Assembly: GCF_963678635.1 (NCBI RefSeq)
Contig: NC_087067.1
Span: 16,815,018 to 16,879,017 of the forward strand
DNA length: 64,000 nt
Direction: 5' to 3'
Source of the DNA: Symsagittifera roscoffensis
Lineage: Eukaryota > Xenacoelomorpha > Acoela > Convolutidae
Shown here piece by piece: positions 30,478 through 41,503 of this stretch. The number at the start of each line of letters is the position of its first letter. The stretch's first letter is position 1. The notes below the pieces were generated by a model. It was not told the origin of the DNA, did not search any database, and worked only from the letters and a program-made list of their open reading frames with translations. The position numbers were made by a program, and so were the translations under genes.

Positions 30478-31125
30478 TAGGTTCAGGCGCTTGGCCTTCC
30501 TTCTCGTCTGCCTGGTCTGTCTTTGTCCGATGATGAGTTCCGTATTTCAGCTGGTCTGCGTCCACAACACACGTGCAAATGTGGCTATGTCGCAGCAACA
30601 GATGGAAGACACGCACTTGTCTGCCCGAAGATCAAGCACAAGTTCATCAGACACTCGAATGGCAACATGATCTTTAAAGATTCTATAAAATCACTCGGCA
30701 TCAGTTCCACACTAAAACCTATCGGGCTGCTACGCAAAGATGGTCGCAGACCAGATGGATACACACTAATGCCATGGCAGCGAGGACGGACTTTGGCATG
30801 GGACTTCACATCTATAAGTCGTTTGGCAAACTCTAATCTGCGAATAGGAGTTTTTCCGGGTGCCCATGCAATTTCCGAGGCCGAAGTCCGCAAAAGAAAC
30901 CACTATTCAGACCTGCCTTCCACTGTAATTTTCGAACCCGTTGCCATAGAAACACTAGGTGGCGCTGTTAGGTCTACTGCAGTTTTCTTGAAAGAACTTG
31001 CAAGGTGCATATCAATCTTAACAGGTGAGAAACTAGCTTTTAAGTTTCTCAAACAAAAGCTAGACCTAGCGATTTTTGTTCCAACCACTGAAAGTACATT
31101 TGTCTTAGTGTATTGTAGGTTATAA
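30478..31125 (+). pseudogene. Orphan LINE restriction-like endonuclease domain, open
   Basis: About 215 codons open to TAA at 31125, with no RT attached. It contains the zinc-cluster part (HTCKCGYVAATDGRHALVC, then KFIRHSNGN) and the nuclease part (LLRKDGRRPDGYTLMPW, then GRTLAWDFTSISRLA), plus EAEVRKRNHYSDL and FEPVAIETLGG. This is the C-terminal domain of the same LINE family as 22,560-24,995 but belongs to a different lineage. It is intact over a longer stretch than anything in the other copy. The RT has been lost by 5' truncation, the usual fate of LINE insertions. No ATG is needed to explain it, so it was probably never a gene alone. Confidence 0.75.
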
Positions 31126-31540
31126 CTTAATTTTTGCAATGCAATTTAGTTATCAGATGATGATTCCAAGAAGTCAGATGATGCTAGGCAGATAAAACCC
31201 TATTATGTTTCGATCAGTTTGAAAAATTAGGAGAAAACATTCTCAAGTCCAGAAAAAAATCAAAACTTTTCATTTCTAGTCCAAGTTAAATGAAATAACT
31301 ACTTAGTAGAACAGAAAATTTATTAGGCAATGGAAATAAAATTTTAATATTGGAAAAAAACATATTGAAAAATAAGTTAACACTTTCCTAAAAAAAGTTC
31401 AAAAAAGCAACCTGACTAAAAGTTAGAAGTTTTCGTTTGACAAATTTTACTTCAAGTTTTAGATGCAGTGCTTATTTAAATGATTTGGACAAAACAAACA
31501 GAATTTGAAACTTCAGACGCGTTTTTCTCAACTCGGCTTA
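31126..31540. other. AT-rich segment without gene
   Basis: This is sequence present in the left arm region but missing from the right-hand inverted copy, where the endonuclease fragment joins directly to the arm. No ORF. Confidence 0.4.
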
Positions 31541-31916
31541 GCATCCTTGAGGCAACTAGTTGACACACACCCTTCCCTTTACTGCTTCAACTGAAAACTG
31601 TGCGGTATATACGCTCTTTTTATTTCTAGTTCAGTTTAATTGACTTCTTTTCTTTTCTTTGCAAAAACGTCTAAGCTATCAATTCATCGAGCATTCAATC
31701 ATTTCATAAGCTCAGTCTGGGCTTGAAACGCTTAACAGTCCATTCTCTCTCGGTTAGTACTTCACAACTTAGTTTTTGAGATCAACTTATTGAATAGCAT
31801 CGAGATCAGGCGGCCAAGACGCTGACAATCACAACAAAGAAATGGACCCGCTTTGATGAATAATCTTATTCTTTTATTACTCTTTTCTTGCGTACGCTGG
31901 GTGTCCCATTCAATAT

Positions 31917-32367
31917 TTTAACCTTTCAAGCAGGTGTTTCCTAAACAGCTGATTTTTAGTAATTTCGGATTTATAAATGTAACTTTTCGAGAAAGATTTT
32001 GTTTCATGTAGCTTTGTTTGTTTATCTTTAAAACAGTTTATGTAGAAGACTAATTTTACACATTGTGATCAGTTTTTTGAGCTCTGCATAAGTTCTCTCC
32101 TTAGCTTATTGATCATAAAACTTTTGTTGATCAGTGAAATTGAATTGAGATTTCAAATCAAAACGGGTTTACGGGTTCAAGAAGCTCAACGCAATAATTT
32201 AGGCATAGTTCAAAATATTGATCTCAGTATGTAACATTTGTCTTTTTCGGAATTTTCATTAAAAATAATTAATCAAAGCTCCATGAAACATAATTTGTCT
32301 TGGAAATTTACATTTATATCTCCGAAATTCCACGAAATCAGTTGCTTAAGCAATACAGGCTTAAAAA
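31917..32367. repeat. Foldback element B, copy 2
   Basis: Same layout as 26,981-27,438. The centre has GATTTGAGATTTCAAATC variants flanked by TTAGCTTATTGATCATAAA and its partner AAGAAGCTCAACGCAATAA. It lies inside the large inverted repeat. Confidence 0.72.
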
Positions 32368-32398
32368 GTTAAAAATGTGAATTAGATGCTCATTTAGT

Positions 32399-32613
32399 TT
32401 TCCTGAACTTGTTCGCTTCACGGTTAATGCTTCTACAGTTGTGCTTTGCCATAACACCTGCTGAGGAGGATGGAGGCTTTCAGACAGTGGACACCTAACT
32501 GAACCCATGCGGCATTGTCTAAAAAGACTCCATCCTCCTCTGCAGGTGTTATGGAGGCTGTAGGGACATGGCACAGTTAGTCGAAGCAGTAACCATAAAG
32601 AGAACAAGTTCAA
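32399..32613. repeat. Palindromic element C, copy 2
   Basis: The arms CATAACACCTGCTGAGGAGG and CCTCCTCTGCAGGTGTTATG face each other. The outer arms around GGTTAATGCTTCTAC and GTCGAAGCAGTAACC continue the pairing. The loop contains GACAGTGGACACCTAACTG. Confidence 0.75.
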
Positions 32614-32689
32614 AAAAATTAAAAGAACTGGTTACGAGGCCTACAAACAGCGAGTCTTAGGGTCAATTTTATTTCGACGAAGAGTTTTG

Positions 32690-33930
32690 GCAAAAACATA
32701 GTTGATTTTACGATTCAAATATTTTTGGATGATAGCTCAGGAACATAAAAGGATTTGTAATGGCAAGGTTGTCCTTGGCAGCCCTCTGTTATGAGCGTTA
32801 AAACTAAATTTTATTAATTTAGTTTTTTGTTTCCAATTCAATTACTTTTCCCTTAGTAAATTTGTTTTTACTAATTGGGTGATTCATTTTTTCCCGAGCT
32901 GATTGATTTAGAATTGGTAAAAAAACGTTACTCAATCAGTTTGCTTACTATTTTATGTTTGTCTAAAAATTTTGGCATTGATTTGTTTATCAGTTTTTTT
33001 CAAAACGTGTTCGCAGCTGTTTGTCAATTTTTAAACTAAATTGTAAATTGTTTTCCCCTTATTTGTTTATTTTATCTAACCAAACTGCTATGAAGTGATT
33101 TGTTGTTTTTACTGATGTAATGTGGTTAGAAATAGAAACTGGCTACTTCTGTTCTAACCTTTTTAAATGCGTTGTACTGATTTCTTTTGTACGAAAACTC
33201 TGCAGCGACTAACTTCCTTCTCATTTTTCTAACCACCTGCGAGAGATTTTTCTCCTTTTTGACTTTTTTAGAAGAAAAACTTCGGACTCTATTTTTTGTA
33301 TATGAAAGCTCTGCACTCAGTAGTCCTTTTTCACACAAAATCAAAGATTTGTTAATTTCGGTTATGCAACGAAGATTTGTTCAGTGATTTTTTTAATATG
33401 ATGTAATTTCAATTAGTTTTCCTTCTTTATTTTGTGGTGATGTTTTTGCTGTTTTTTAAAAAACATGGGCACGGATTTTGTCTTTTCATGGCTTTTACAA
33501 TATATGGTTTGCAGCCAATTGTTCCTTTTCTATTTCATTAAATAGTCGAAATCAGCCATTGGTTGTGTTTTTTCTCATTTCGATTTTCAATCGAGCGTTG
33601 GTTGGAAATATTTTAATTTGGCCTTTTGAGTTTTTGAATCAATTAAACTGTTAAAAAGTACATGGTAATTTTAGTTTTGATCATCTCATCTGCTTTTGTT
33701 TTGTTGAGTTTCTGAGTTTTCGTAAATTTCAAAAAACGATACTCGGTATTTGATTCGGTATGATGATCTGGTTTTTGAATGCGCTTTATTTATATATCAG
33801 ATTTCAAGTTTGGAAAAGAAAAATCATCTTTTTACACTATCTGCTAATTAGAAAAATCTTTTGGCTGATTTTTTCAGAAAAACATTCGGAAAAAATTGAG
33901 ATTATCTTTGGTTTGTGGTTGATTCTTTTC
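32690..33930 (+). repeat. Repeat module A, copy 2
   Basis: Follows element C directly. It has the same landmarks as copy 1 at 25,712, with moderate divergence. Non-coding. Confidence 0.72.
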
Positions 33931-33934
33931 TCAT

Positions 33935-34135
33935 TTATGATCAAGAAGCTCAACACATAAAACTGCGCAGAGCTCAAACTATTGATCTCAGTGTGTACCA
34001 TTTGCTTTTTTTCTGAACTTTTATAAAAGATAAATAATCAAAGCTCCATGAAACACAATCTCTCTCAAAAAATTTATTTGTATCTTCGAAATTTCACAAA
34101 ATCAGTTCTTTAAGCATTACAGGCTTAAAAAAAAA
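33935..34135. repeat. Foldback element B, right half only (copy 3)
   Basis: Begins at GATCAAGAAGCTCAACACATAA and runs to TTAAGCATTACAGGCTTAAA. The left arm is absent, so this copy cannot fold back on itself. Confidence 0.65.
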
Positions 34136-34165
34136 TTGTGAGTTTGACACTCATTTAAGTTTTTT

Positions 34166-34380
34166 GAACTTATTTGGTTTACGATTACTGCTTCTACAAA
34201 CTGTGTCTGGTCTTTATAGGCTCCATAACACACGCAGAGCAGGATGGAGGCTTTCAGACAGTGGAAACCTAACTGAATCCATGCTGCATTGTCAAAAAGA
34301 CTCCATCCTGCTCTGCGGGTGTTATGGAGGCTATAGCGACATGGCACAGTTAGTAGAAGAAGTAACCGTAAACTGAACAC
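34166..34380. repeat. Palindromic element C, best-preserved copy
   Basis: The inner arms CTCCATAACACACGCAGAGC and GCTCTGCGGGTGTTATGGAG (left arm ending at 34249, right arm starting at 34301) pair with few mismatches across a 51-base loop. The outer arms extend the pairing to about 80 bases per side (GGTTTACGATTACTGCTTCTAC against GTAGAAGAAGTAACCGTAAAC). Confidence 0.82.
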
Positions 34381-34459
34381 TTTCATGGAAATTAATTGAA
34401 CTGGTTACGAGGCCCTACGAATAGCGAGTTTTTGGGTCATTTTTATTTCGGCAAAACGT

Positions 34460-35700
34460 TCTGACAGGAAATAAGTTGATTTTTTAAATTCAAATATGTT
34501 TGGTTGACAGCTCAGAAACAAAAAAAAACACATTCAATGGCACGATTGTCATTGGCAACCTTCTGTTATGAGCGTTAAAATTGGTTTTTTTTAATTTAGT
34601 TTTTTTTGTTTCCAATTCAATTACTTTTCCCTACGAAAACTTATTTTTCCTAATTGAGTGATTCATTTTTCCCCAAGCTGAACAATTTAAACGTGAGAAA
34701 AAAAAAGTTACTAAATCGATTGGTCGATTGTTTTTTTTATGTTTGTTAAATTAATAGGTTCTTTCAAAAAGTGTTCGCAGCTGTTTGTTATGTTTTAAAA
34801 GAAATTGTTTCCCCCCTGTTTTTTTTATCTAATCAAACTGCTGTGTAGTGATTTGATGATTTTTTTGATGTAATTTGATTACAAATAGAAACTGGTTACT
34901 TCTGTGCTTCTGTTCCAATCTTTTTTCATGCGTTGCACTGATTTCTTATGTAATTTCAGTTTGGAAGAAAAACTTCAGACACTTTTTTGTATATGAAAGA
35001 TTTGCATCCAGTAATCGTTTTTCACAAAAAATGCAATGATTTGTTAGTTTCTGTTTGCAGCCAATTGTTCCTTTTTTATTTCCTTGTGTCGTTGAAATCA
35101 GGCTTTGGTTGTGTTTTTTCTCATTTCGACTTTCAATCGAGCGTTTGTTGGTAAATTTTTAATTTGATCTTCTGAGTTTTTGAATTTGCTGAATTTTGAT
35201 TTTTGAAATCAGTGAAATTGTTAAGAAACACATGGTAACTTCAGTTTTGATCATCTCATTTGCTTTTGTTTTGCTTAATCCTTTGAGTTTCCGAGTTTTC
35301 GTGAGTTTCAAAAAACGATACCCGGTACTCGATTAGGTATAATGCTCCAATTTTCGAATGCGCTTCAATATCGTATCAGCGTTCAAGTTCTGAAAACAAA
35401 TGAAATTTTTACTCCATCTGCGATTAAGAAAAGTCTTTATTTCTGATTTTTTAAGAACGGACAATCGAAAAAACTTGAGTTTAGCTCGGATTTTGGTTGC
35501 TTCTTTTTTGATCAAGTATGTAATGCGGAATCAGCGTTTTCTCTAGGTTATTCCTTTAAGCTATGGAGACGATGCCGAGTAGTTTTTCATTTTGGCAAAA
35601 AATTGGTTTCGATTTTCCGAAAATACAATTGTACCAATTTTTGATCAATTATCTTTTTCTTATGTTACTCTTTTCCTGGGTACGCCGAGTGTCTCATTCT
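34460..35700 (+). repeat. Repeat module A, copy 3
   Basis: Same landmark order as 25,712 and 32,690, with some internal deletions (for example around 34,960-35,050). Non-coding. Confidence 0.7.
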
Positions 35701-36156
35701 TTATTTTAACTTTTCAAGTACGTATTGCTTAAACAGCTGATTTTGAGGAACTTCGGATTTATAAATTTAATTTTTCGAGAATGATTGTGTTTCATGTAGC
35801 TTCGTTTGAGTATCTTTAAAAATAAATTCTGTAAAACATTCATTTACACAAGGTGATCATTTTTTTTGGACGGAGCATAAACTTTTGCGTTTAGCTTCTT
35901 AATCATAAAGTATTTTTTGATCAATGAAAACGATTTGAGATCTCAAATCAGAACTGATTTATGATCAAGAAGCTCAAGGCAAAACTTTATGCGGAGCTAA
36001 AAATATTGATCACAGTGTGTAACATTTATCTTTTTTAGAATTGTTATCCGAAAAAAAAACAATCAAAGCTCCATGAAACTCAATCATTCTCAAAAAGTTA
36101 CATTTATATCTCCGATATTCCTCGAAATCAGATGTTTAAGCAAAACAGGCTTAGAA
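35701..36156. repeat. Foldback element B, copy 4
   Basis: Both arms are present. The centre has GATTTGAGATCTCAAATC flanked by TTAGCTTCTTAATCATAAA and TTTATGATCAAGAAGCT. Confidence 0.72.
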
Positions 36157-36186
36157 AGAAAAAAGTAAACTAGACTCTCATTTAAC

Positions 36187-37262
36187 TTTCTTGAAATTCC
36201 TCGCTTTGTGGTTACTGCTTCTATTAACTGTGCCTTGTCTGTATAGCCTCAGTAACGCCCGCATAGCGGGATGGAGTCTTTTTAGACAATGCCGCGTGGG
36301 TTCAGTTAGGTGTCCACTGTCTGAAAGCCTCCATCCTGCTCAGCAGGTGTTATGAAGGCTATAGAGACAAAGCACAATTTTACAAGCATTAACCGTGAAG
36401 TGAAACTAAATGAGCGTCTAATTCACAATTTTAATTTTTTAAGACTGTTTTGCTTAAGCAACTGATTTCGTGGAATTTCGGAGATGTAAATGTAAATTTT
36501 CAAGACAAATTGTGTTTCATGGAGCTTTGATTAAATATTTTTAATGAAAATTCCGAAAAAGACAAATGTTACACACTGAGATCAGTATTTTGAACTATGC
36601 ATGAATTATTGCGTTGAGCTTCTTGAACCCGTAAACCCGTTTTGATTTGAAATCTCAAATCAATTTCACTGATCAGCAAAAGTTTTTTGATCAATAAGCT
36701 AAGGAGAGAACTTATGCCGAGCTCAAAAAACTGATCACAATGTGTAGAATTAGTCTTCTACATAAATTGTTTTGAAGATAAACAAACGAAGTTCCATGAA
36801 ACACAATCTTTCTCGAAAAGTTACATTCATAGATCTGAAATTACTAAAAATCAGCTGTTTAAAAAATACCTGCTTGAAAAATTAAAATATTGAATGGGAC
36901 ACCCGGCGTACGCCAGAAAAGAGTAACAAAAGAATAAGATTATTTATCAAAGCGAGTCCATTTCTTTGTTGTGATTGTCAGCCTCTTGGCCGCCTGATCT
37001 CGATGCTATTCAATAAGTTGATCTCAAAAACTAAAGTACAATGTACTAACCGAGAGAGAATGGCCTGTTAAGCGTTTCAAGCCCAGACTGAGCTTATGAA
37101 ATGATTGAATGCTCGATGAATTCATAGCTTAGACGTTTTTGCAAAGAAAAGAAAAGAAGTCAATTAAATTGAACAAGAAATAAAAAGAGCGTATATACCG
37201 CACAGTTTACAGTTGAAGCAGTAAAGGGAAGGGTGTGTGTCAACTAGTTGCCTCAAGGATGC
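36187..37262 (-). repeat. Large inverted repeat, right arm
   Basis: Reverse complement of 31,541-32,613. In order it carries element C (about 36,195-36,410), element B (about 36,434-36,886, inverted) and the 370-base GC-richer block ending at CTAGTTGCCTCAAGGATGC. Just past its end, 37,287-37,410 is an inverted piece of the endonuclease ORF end, so the duplication originally included part of that gene fragment. Confidence 0.82.
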
Positions 37263-37286
37263 ATCCAGCGTTCCCGCGCTGAATCG

Positions 37287-37410
37287 CTAGGTCTAGCTTT
37301 TCTTTGAGAAAATTAAAAGCTAGTTTCTCACCTGTTAAGACTGATATTCACCTTGAAAATTCTTTCAAGAAAACTGCAGTAGACCTACCAGCGCCACCTA
37401 GCGTTTCCAT
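37287..37410 (-). pseudogene. Inverted copy of the end of the orphan endonuclease ORF
   Basis: Reverse complement of about 30,950-31,075 with scattered changes. GCTAGGTCTAGCTTTT and CTGCAGTAGACCTACCAGC are shared landmarks. It is too short to encode a domain. It marks the boundary of the inverted duplication. Confidence 0.75.
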
Positions 37411-37470
37411 TAAAATATTGAATTGGACACCCGGCGTACGCAAGAAAAGAGTAACAAAAGAATAAGATAG
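37411..37470 (+). repeat. Second copy of a 60-bp piece of the inverted-repeat arm
   Basis: Nearly the same as 36,880-36,945 (TTGAATTGGACACCCGGCGT, then ACGCAAGAAAAGAGTAACAA). This short direct duplication flanks the end of the right arm. Confidence 0.7.
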
Positions 37471-37479
37471 ATTTCAGAC

Positions 37480-39130
37480 ATGGACACCTAACTGATGCTC
37501 AAAATAACCCAGATTAAAGATTGATATAAAAAGTGAACTAAAAAATCCTTGAAAAGCATCTTTTACAAATATGCGATTACCCACAAAACCGATGCATGAT
37601 GAAAATCCGCAGGTTAGCAGTAACCACTGAACCTATTGGCACAGCATTGTTTAAAAATATGGACTGTAGCTAGATCATGTAGAGATAGCGTAACAAGCTG
37701 ACATGGTCTTTCTTTGCAGCAAAAACAGTGTGCAAAAACACTCATTTTCAGTGAAAGAACTACCAACAAGACATTCAAAATCAGGACTTTTCAACGTTCC
37801 ATGCATTGCACCAGAAAATGCACCTGACAATGCACCTTATGAAGGATTAAACACAATTGGGAAAGTTTACTTTTGATTTGATCGAACATTTGAAAGTGAG
37901 TCTTTTCCCCTATAGTTTTCAAAATTTTCTTAATATTATTATGCGAGGGCTGCACGATGCATGTACTCTGCTTTCAAATTGCCTTTGACAAAATCATTTG
38001 ACGAAACACAAATAATCAGTCTATTTTAAGTGTTGAAAACTTAAAAAAGAGAAACTCTTCAGATGCTATATCAGTTTTTGCAAAGATACCTAAAATCTGA
38101 TTTTTTTACTGACACATAAGCTCGTTTTATTTTGTCAAATGCATCTGAAAATATCCAAAGCGCGTGCACACTGACTATTTTTTTAACGACTTATTGAATT
38201 ATGACATCATCGACTGCGAAAACATCGAAGACATCCTTACGAGTTTATACTTGAGATTTTGCTTTAAGGAATTAAATGAAGGAAAACCTTGCTCATGGAG
38301 GATTGAATATAATTGCGCAATCTGTATAAACTTTAGAAAACTTAACTTTTGATTTGATCTAAGAGAGTCTTTTTCCCTATAGATTTCCCAAAACTTTCTT
38401 AACTTTAATAAAATGTGCAAACGAGCTTAAGAATCCACAAAATCAGATTTGGCGTGCATTTTTTTATCAGACAATGTTTGAGTCTTGAAAACTAGCGAGG
38501 AAATGCGTCAAGGCTAAAATGGAAAGACTGATTCGAATAAAAAAAATTTTGATCGCTGGTTGAAAGTGTTTTTGAATGCTCAGGTGTAAGTTAAATTGAG
38601 ATAAACATCATGATACTTAATGTCAAAAATATCTAATCTACTATTATAGTTTTACGCTTTTCTTAAAAAAAATCACTATATCAAGAAACTTCCATGACAC
38701 AAATTCAAAATATTTCTATGAAATTGCCACTGTTGGATTTTCTTTAAATAATAATAAAAAATAATCCTTAAAAATTGTTTTTGCTTTGTGGACGTAAGAT
38801 TTTTGTACGTAATTCTTTTTTTAATTTGTTCATTATGTAACCCGTTTAAAATCATTAATGATTTTTTTTTTTGAAAAAAAAATTTTTTTTGATGTATTTT
38901 CCATTAAATCTTCCGAAAAAACTTAATTTTTTTTGTTCTTGTGTTTATGCTTATGTCATCGTTTTCATATTGAAACTCGTCTTGAGCTGGTAATAAGTGG
39001 TGTCTTAGTCTTCAGAAATAGCAAATTACTTTACTGCGAAGAAACTTTGTTAGTGGTAATACATTGTGTTTTAATATCAGATCAGATGATGAGTCGAATT
39101 TTGCATGAACACAACGAGAATACCATAATG
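37480..39130 (+). repeat. Repeat module D, copy 2
   Basis: Shares its landmarks with 27,720-30,320 but lacks several internal parts. Non-coding; the frame at 38164-38352 is short and not supported. Confidence 0.68.
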
Positions 39131-39300
39131 GAATGTCAGATGTTTGTAACATTTAGCTTTTCCAGAATTTTTATCCAAAAAAAATAATCAAAGCTCCATG
39201 AAACTCAATCTTTCTCAAAAAGTTACATTTATATCTCTGATATTCCACGAAATCAGTTGTTTAAGCAAAACAGGCTTAAAAAGAAAAAATTGTAAATTAG
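39131..39300. repeat. Foldback element B, right-arm fragment
   Basis: Contains AATCAAAGCTCCATGAAACT and CAGTTGTTTAAGCAAAACAG, the right-arm landmarks. No left arm. A further similar right-arm fragment lies at about 41,795-41,945. Confidence 0.6.
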
Positions 39301-39399
39301 ACTCTTGTTTAACTTTCTTGAATTTCCTCGAAGCCCAAAACTGAAGCCCAAAACAAAGAGTAGTAGTAGTAGTAGAGCGTAGAGTCTGAAGTGGAGCAG

Positions 39400-40720
39400 A
39401 AACTCATATAGTTATAACCAAGCATCAAATTAGATGCTCAAAATAACCCGGATTTAAGTTTGAAAGAATGATATAAAAAGAGAATTAAAACATCCTTGCA
39501 AAGCATCTTTTACAAATATGCGATTACCCGCAAAACCGATGCATGATGAAAATACACAGGTTTGCAGTAACCATTAAACCTATTGGCACAGCATTGGTTT
39601 AAAAATATGGATGTAGCTAGATCAGGTGGAGTTAGCGTAACAAGCTTAAATATGTCAACATAGAGACTTGTTAAATCTGACTGGAAATGCCTCGCTCAAT
39701 TAAATAATAGTTGGAAGCCATTGAGAACGTCGTCGAACAGAAACATCTTGATTTGAAAAAAATATTGTTATCTTCGTATTTCTCACAGAAAGTTTTCTGC
39801 TAGTTGAGCAACTGGATTTACATTCCAAAAAACGATTGGTTCTTATAACTAAGACATTGCTTCAGCCATGAGAAGGCTCATCTTACTGCCCATCAGTTAC
39901 AGTCGATTAAAACTTACATGGTCTTTCTTTGGAAGCGTGGCAAACATAAACAGTGTGCAGAAAAAACACTCATTTTCAGTGAAAGAATTATCAACAAGAT
40001 CTTCAAAGTTAGCACTTTTCAACGTTCCATGCAATGCACTAGAAAGTTTAGTTTTCAATTGGCCTATGACAAAAAAACAAATACAAATAATCACTTATGT
40101 TAAATGTTGAAACTGTAGCGAAGAGAAACTGTTCAGATCCTATATCAGTTTAAGCAAAGTTACCTCAAATCTGATTTTTTTTAGTGATACATAAGCTCGT
40201 TTTTTTTGTCAAATGCATCTGAAAATTTCCGAAGCGCGTGCAAACGGACTATTCTTTTTCAAGACATTTTAAAAATTGACACCATGGAGTGCAAAAGCAT
40301 CAAAGACAGCTTTGCGGTTTTTTTCTTGAGTTTTTGCATTGGGAGTTTTACTGAAGGAAATCCGTGCTCATGGAGGATTAAACACAATTGCGAAAATTTA
40401 CTGACAAAAATACAAATAATCAGTCTATGTTAATTGTTGAAAAGTTAGAAAAGGGAAACTGTTCAGATGCTATATCAGTTTTTGCAAAAATACCTTAAAT
40501 CTGATTTTTTTACTGATACATAAGCTCGTTTTATTTTGTCAAATTAATCTGAAAATATCAAAAGCGCGTGCAAGATAACAGGTTCAATCATTAGTAAAAT
40601 TCTTTTTAAGATAGAAAGTTTTTCTGATCAACTTAAGTAGTTTAGCACCGCAGACCAATTCTCTTCAGCTCATTTCACTTCATCTTGAAATGTCAAAAAT
40701 TAGTCTATTATTCCTGCGAC
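39400..40720 (+). repeat. Repeat module D, copy 3
   Basis: A third copy, ending with the TCTTGAAATGTCAAAAATTA landmark near 40,690. It contains two copies of the 'CTGAAAAT.TC..AAGCGCGTGCAA' section (about 40,215 and 40,550). Confidence 0.65.
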
Positions 40721-41203
40721 ACATTTCACATTGATTTTTTCTTCAATAATTTTTTTGTCCTTTGCGATTGTGAGTTTTTTCTACTTTTCTATCATGTTTA
40801 CTTCTAAAGATGACAAGCTGTGTTTTCTTAGCATTAGCTTACAGTAAGTGTCTCAAAAGGTATTTTGATAAAATTTTTATTGTAAAATTTTTCAAGTTCA
40901 TTTGGTGCAGTTTCAAATTTTGTGTCATTACAGAAAAAAAAATTACTCCAAGATATGTGACATTGACCTAAATTTCAATAAAATTTTGTCGTAGGCAAAT
41001 ATGTATTGCTTTTTGAGCAATTTGATTTCGATTATCTTTTTTAACATGTTTTTTACTAAAGACGATAAGTTCCATTTTCTTACCATTAAGTTGGAGTAAG
41101 TGTCTCTGAAAGCCCTGTGACAAAGTATTTCATTTTTTTAAGCTCTTTTAGTGCATTAATGCAGTTTTAAGTTTTTTAACCTCTTAAAAAAGGTTTTTTC
41201 TGC

Positions 41204-41503
41204 TTATTGAAAGACTTTGCATGATTTATTCAGGTGTTTGGTAACATCGATACTGTGCAGCTTGAAAATGAGAGGTCCTAAAACAGTTTCTTGAGGGACA
41301 CCTTGATGGAGTGAGATCCTGTCTGTCTCAGCGTTTTTTACTACTGTTTTCTGGCATCGGTCGCTTTTTAAAGAATTTATCAAGTCTGTAGCAGGTTCTG
41401 AAACAATCAATTGTTTGAGTTTTTGTTTTAAATGGTTATGGTCAATAGAAACAAATGCCTTCGAGTGATCTAATAAAGAACAAGCAGCAATGATATCAAT
41501 CAA
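41204..41503 (-). pseudogene. RT fragment of the APE-type LINE
   Basis: 99 codons. The aspartate block reads SKAFVSID instead of the usual SKAFDTVD, so one conserved residue is altered. QGVP and VLGPLIF are recognisable. The YADD box is not reached: the frame stops first. Confidence 0.72.

Larger units (their letters stand above)
31541..32613 (+). repeat. Large inverted repeat, left arm
   Basis: About 1.07 kb that is repeated in reverse complement at 36,187-37,262, about 3.6 kb away. Contents in order: a unique-looking GC-richer 370 bases starting at GCATCCTTGAGGCAACTAG, foldback element B, then palindromic element C. The arms are clearly alignable over their whole length. Confidence 0.82.

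Noticed and set aside
30180-40720. CRISPR-like regular repeats
   Set aside because: Repeats are long, irregularly spaced transposon modules in animal-type DNA, with no short repeat-spacer array.
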